Positions 63,489-64,000 of a stretch of DNA of 64,000 bases are shown here, one piece after another. The stretch is from Lentzea flava (GTDB lineage Bacteria > Actinomycetota > Actinomycetes > Mycobacteriales > Pseudonocardiaceae): contig NZ_BMRE01000008.1 in the NCBI RefSeq assembly GCF_014648475.1, forward strand, positions 124,001-188,000, written 5' to 3'. Under the pieces are notes generated by a model. It had not been told where the DNA came from. It did not search any database and worked only from the letters and a program-made list of their open reading frames with translations. Position 1 is the stretch's first letter, and each line of letters starts with the position of its first letter. The position numbers and the translations under genes are program-made.

Positions 63489-64000
63489 CGAGCGAGTCCA
63501 GCGTGGCGCCGCCGTGCTCGCCGCAGTGCTTGCGGGACGCGTCGAGGGTGGCCTGCTTGTCCGCCTCGTCCTCCCGGCCGGCTTCCCCGAAGAGCCGTCT
63601 CAGCAGCTCCACCTGTTCGTCGAGGCCGACCCGCAGGAAATCGCTGCAGGTCGACCGGACCGTGAGCCGGCCGTCCTCCGGCATCAGGTCCACCGGCCCG
63701 GCGACGAACAGCAGCGCCACGATGATCGCGAGGCCGAACGCGACGATCGCACCGCCCGACGAGCTCTTGCGCGGCGCGAGCCAGTTCTGGGCCTGCTCCA
63801 CGAACGGCTCCGGCTCGCTCAGCGCGGTGTCGATCCAGAACTCGAGGCTGTCGCCGCCGAGGAGGTCGAACTGGACGTGCCCCGCGACGAACATGATGCG
63901 GACGACCTGTTTGCGCTGGTAGGACCCGGTCCAGAACGGCTCTGGCCGCACCAGCACGAGCCGGTCGGGCAGCAGGAACACCACGTCGCGCTCGCCGCGG
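63475..64000 (-). CDS. Hypothetical membrane protein (runs off the right edge)
   Basis: The frame is open to the window end, so the N-terminus is probably missing; GTG 63984 is only the last candidate start. About 169 residues are visible. The N-terminal part reads VVFLLPDRLVLVRPEPFWTG and resembles a small beta domain, followed by one transmembrane helix (IVAFGLAIIVALLFVAGPVDL, about 80-100) and a charged C-terminal tail with TLDASRKHCGEHGGATLDSL. Family not recognised. The stop overlaps tetR by 14 bp. Confidence 0.7.
   Translation of the reverse strand, partial: RGERDVVFLLPDRLVLVRPEPFWTGSYQRKQVVRIMFVAGHVQFDLLGGDSLEFWIDTALSEPEPFVEQAQNWLAPRKSSSGGAIVAFGLAIIVALLFVAGPVDLMPEDGRLTVRSTCSDFLRVGLDEQVELLRRLFGEAGREDEADKQATLDASRKHCGEHGGATLDSLVTGK

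Overview
The window is about 70 percent GC with dense, often overlapping genes and many GTG and TTG starts. A mycothiol-conjugate-amidase-like deacetylase, a KstR-type operator, the C-terminus of a DUF222/HNH protein and large modular PKS/NRPS genes point to an actinomycete, probably in the Pseudonocardiales (Lentzea, Saccharothrix or Actinosynnema type). The genus is inferred from gene content, not from a marker gene.

Region 1 (1-740) holds the tail of an HNH-type gene and a non-coding stretch with strong inverted repeats. Region 2 (741-38950) is a polyketide/non-ribosomal peptide cluster. A divergent pair of units (ccr-hbd on minus, a KASIII on plus) can make ethylmalonyl-CoA. Next come an MFS exporter, two divergent paralogous cupins around a shared promoter/operator, a P450, a SnoaL-like protein, a LuxR/LAL activator and a MarR regulator. 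The biosynthetic operon then runs through an Mca-like deacetylase, a loader plus two-module PKS (KSQ-AT-ACP; KS-AT-DH-ER-KR-ACP; KS-AT-DH-ACP), a KS-AT-ACP protein, a KS-AT-DHlike-ACP-Cy-A(Cys)-PCP-TE hybrid, and a luciferase-like monooxygenase with its flavin reductase. A 15-bp terminator closes it. The predicted product is a short branched, largely unreduced polyketide ending in a cysteine-derived thiazoline. Two DH-type domains have no KR beside them.

Region 3 (39054-42428) looks like a small secreted-peptide system: a 53-residue precursor with six cysteines in its last 29 residues, a MauE-redoxin fusion, an ABC exporter (split by an apparent frameshift) and a soluble S26 signal peptidase. 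It is preceded by three direct repeats on a 10-bp period and followed by a 76-bp tandem repeat copied across the 3' ends of two convergent genes.

Region 4 (42410-49895) is housekeeping and accessory: an XRE-type HTH protein and methionine aminopeptidase, a four-EF-hand protein, an ABM-domain protein with an alpha/beta hydrolase, a secreted tannase-family esterase, a cupin, and a P450-ferredoxin pair divergent from a TetR gene across a clear palindrome.

Region 5 (50006-56653) groups a cytoplasmic subtilase, an ECF-like sigma factor, a SARP/NB-ARC/TPR regulator, a patatin phospholipase and a membrane protein, possibly a regulated effector island. Region 6 (56638-64000) has an operon (DUF1214, sulfotransferase, SDR, SRPBCC) behind a KstR-like box and a PAPS-forming cysD-cysN-cysC operon divergent from a TetR gene. 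A matching TetR-type half-site lies in front of both operons. The cysN-cysC junction carries the window's second apparent single-base frameshift. Four convergent gene pairs in the right-hand third overlap by 14-19 bp.
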